From assembly GCA_018668475.1 (NCBI GenBank), contig JABJCZ010000308.1:1-14494 (forward strand): 14,494 nucleotides of DNA. Reading direction: 5' to 3'. Within the stretch, counting starts at the first letter, position 1; every line of letters begins with the position of its first letter. Below, piece by piece: positions 13,687-14,494 of the stretch. Both the position numbers and the translations under genes were made by a program. This DNA comes from Alphaproteobacteria bacterium. Its GTDB lineage: Bacteria; Pseudomonadota; Alphaproteobacteria; UBA828. The notes under the pieces are model-generated. The model worked only from the letters and a program-made list of their open reading frames with translations. It ran no database searches and was not told where the DNA came from.

Positions 13687-14494
13687 ATGCAAGTGGCAAT
13701 GATCGGAACGGGCTATGTGGGCCTTGTTTCGGCGGCCTGCTTTTCGGAATTCGGGTTTGACGTAACCTGTGTCGACAAAATGGCCGAAAAGATCGACGGC
13801 CTAAAAAAAGGCAAAGTGCCCATTTTTGAGCCTGGTCTCGAAGACCTTGTGCGCAATAATTTTGCTGCTGGACGCCTGCACTTTACCTCGCAGATTGATG
13901 ACGCCGTGCCCGATGCCGATGTGGTGATGCTGGCTGTCGGCACGCCGAGCCGGCGCGGTGATGGGCATGCTGATCTATCGTATGTGTGGGCTGCAGCAGA
14001 AGAGGTCGCGCGCGCGATCAACGGCTATACGGTCATCGTGACCAAGAGCACGGTGCCGGTGGGCACAGGGCGGAAGATTGAGGAGATCATTCGCAAGGTC
14101 CGCCCCGATGCGGAATTCGACGTTGTGTCCAACCCCGAATTTCTGCGCGAAGGCTCGGCCATTGGCGATTTCATGCGGCCCGACCGCGTTGTTGTGGGGC
14201 TCGACTCCGAGCCGGCCCGTGAGGTTATGACAGCGCTTTATCGCCCGCTGTTCCTGAAGGAGACGCCGATAATTTTTACCAGCCTTGAATCGGCTGAGTT
14301 GATCAAATATGCCGCCAATACTTTTTTGGCCACGAAGATCACATTCATCAACGAAATCGCCGACATTTGCGAACAGATTGGCGCTGATGTGCAGGATGTT
14401 GCCAAGGCCATTGGCCTCGATGGGCGTATTGGCGGAAAATTTCTTCATGCCGGCCCGGGCTTCGGCGGATCATGCTTTCCGAAAGATACCCGCG
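13687..14494 (+). CDS. ugd: UDP-glucose 6-dehydrogenase, N-terminal part (3' cut by window edge)
   Basis: The first 269 codons of an enzyme normally about 430-450 residues long. It oxidises UDP-glucose twice with NAD+ to UDP-glucuronate. The NAD-binding Rossmann motif MIGTGYVGLVSAACFSEFG opens the protein, with Asp30 as the expected ribose contact (VTCVDK). It continues with VPIFEPGLEDL, VGTPSRRGDGHADLSYV, TKSTVPVGTG, SNPEFLREGSAIGDFMRPDR and ELIKYAANTFLATKITFINE (Lys207, Asn211). The catalytic Cys263 stands in GPGFGGSCFPKD just before the window ends. GAGGAG lies 7 bases before the ATG, an excellent ribosome binding site. It is downstream of galU on the same strand, consistent with a shared UDP-glucuronate pathway. 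The frame stays open to the last base, so the C-terminal domain is unseen. Confidence 0.96.
   Translation, partial: MQVAMIGTGYVGLVSAACFSEFGFDVTCVDKMAEKIDGLKKGKVPIFEPGLEDLVRNNFAAGRLHFTSQIDDAVPDADVVMLAVGTPSRRGDGHADLSYVWAAAEEVARAINGYTVIVTKSTVPVGTGRKIEEIIRKVRPDAEFDVVSNPEFLREGSAIGDFMRPDRVVVGLDSEPAREVMTALYRPLFLKETPIIFTSLESAELIKYAANTFLATKITFINEIADICEQIGADVQDVAKAIGLDGRIGGKFLHAGPGFGGSCFPKDTR

Overview
The window reads as a GC-rich proteobacterial chromosome segment, most likely from an alphaproteobacterium. The main pointers are a DUF1489-family protein (a family I know from Alphaproteobacteria), the GalU and UDP-glucose dehydrogenase sequences, and a VWA / J-domain gene pair of a type I associate with that class. 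Nothing points to phage, plasmid or IS material. There is no CRISPR array and I recognise no RNA gene. Gene density is high, and the longest non-coding stretch is about 200 bases (10517-10716).

Region 1 (1-7489) is an acyl-CoA / branched-chain amino acid catabolic block. It holds the 3' end of isovaleryl-CoA dehydrogenase (liuA), an acetoacetyl-CoA thiolase, a second acyl-CoA dehydrogenase, a DsbA-fold 2-hydroxychromene-2-carboxylate isomerase-like protein, the carboxyltransferase subunit of methylcrotonyl-CoA carboxylase (liuB) and a 3-methylglutaconyl-CoA hydratase (liuC). A PLP-dependent threonine/serine dehydratase on the minus strand interrupts the block and diverges from liuB. Together the genes cover isovaleryl-CoA to HMG-CoA and the terminal thiolysis to acetyl-CoA. 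The biotin-carrying subunit (liuD) and HMG-CoA lyase (liuE) are not in the window. liuC has an in-frame TAA just before its conserved C-terminal tail; the tail continues in the same frame for 18 more codons before a TGA.

Region 2 (7507-10516) holds a DUF1489 protein, then a Cys-rich DUF1326 protein next to a Met/Cys/His-rich DUF2182 multipass membrane protein (a plausible metal-related pair), and an inosine-uridine type nucleoside hydrolase with its own ribosome binding site and a TATAAT upstream.

Region 3 (10517-12623) begins with a tandemly duplicated ~32-bp element and a strong hairpin. Three same-strand genes of unknown role follow: a small protein with a basic tail, a VWA-domain protein with a complete MIDAS-like residue set, and a membrane-anchored protein ending in a short C-terminal J domain. 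This is the best candidate for an undescribed functional module here.

Region 4 (12624-14494) has galU and the 5' part of UDP-glucose 6-dehydrogenase. Together these make UDP-glucuronate from glucose-1-phosphate for surface polysaccharide synthesis.
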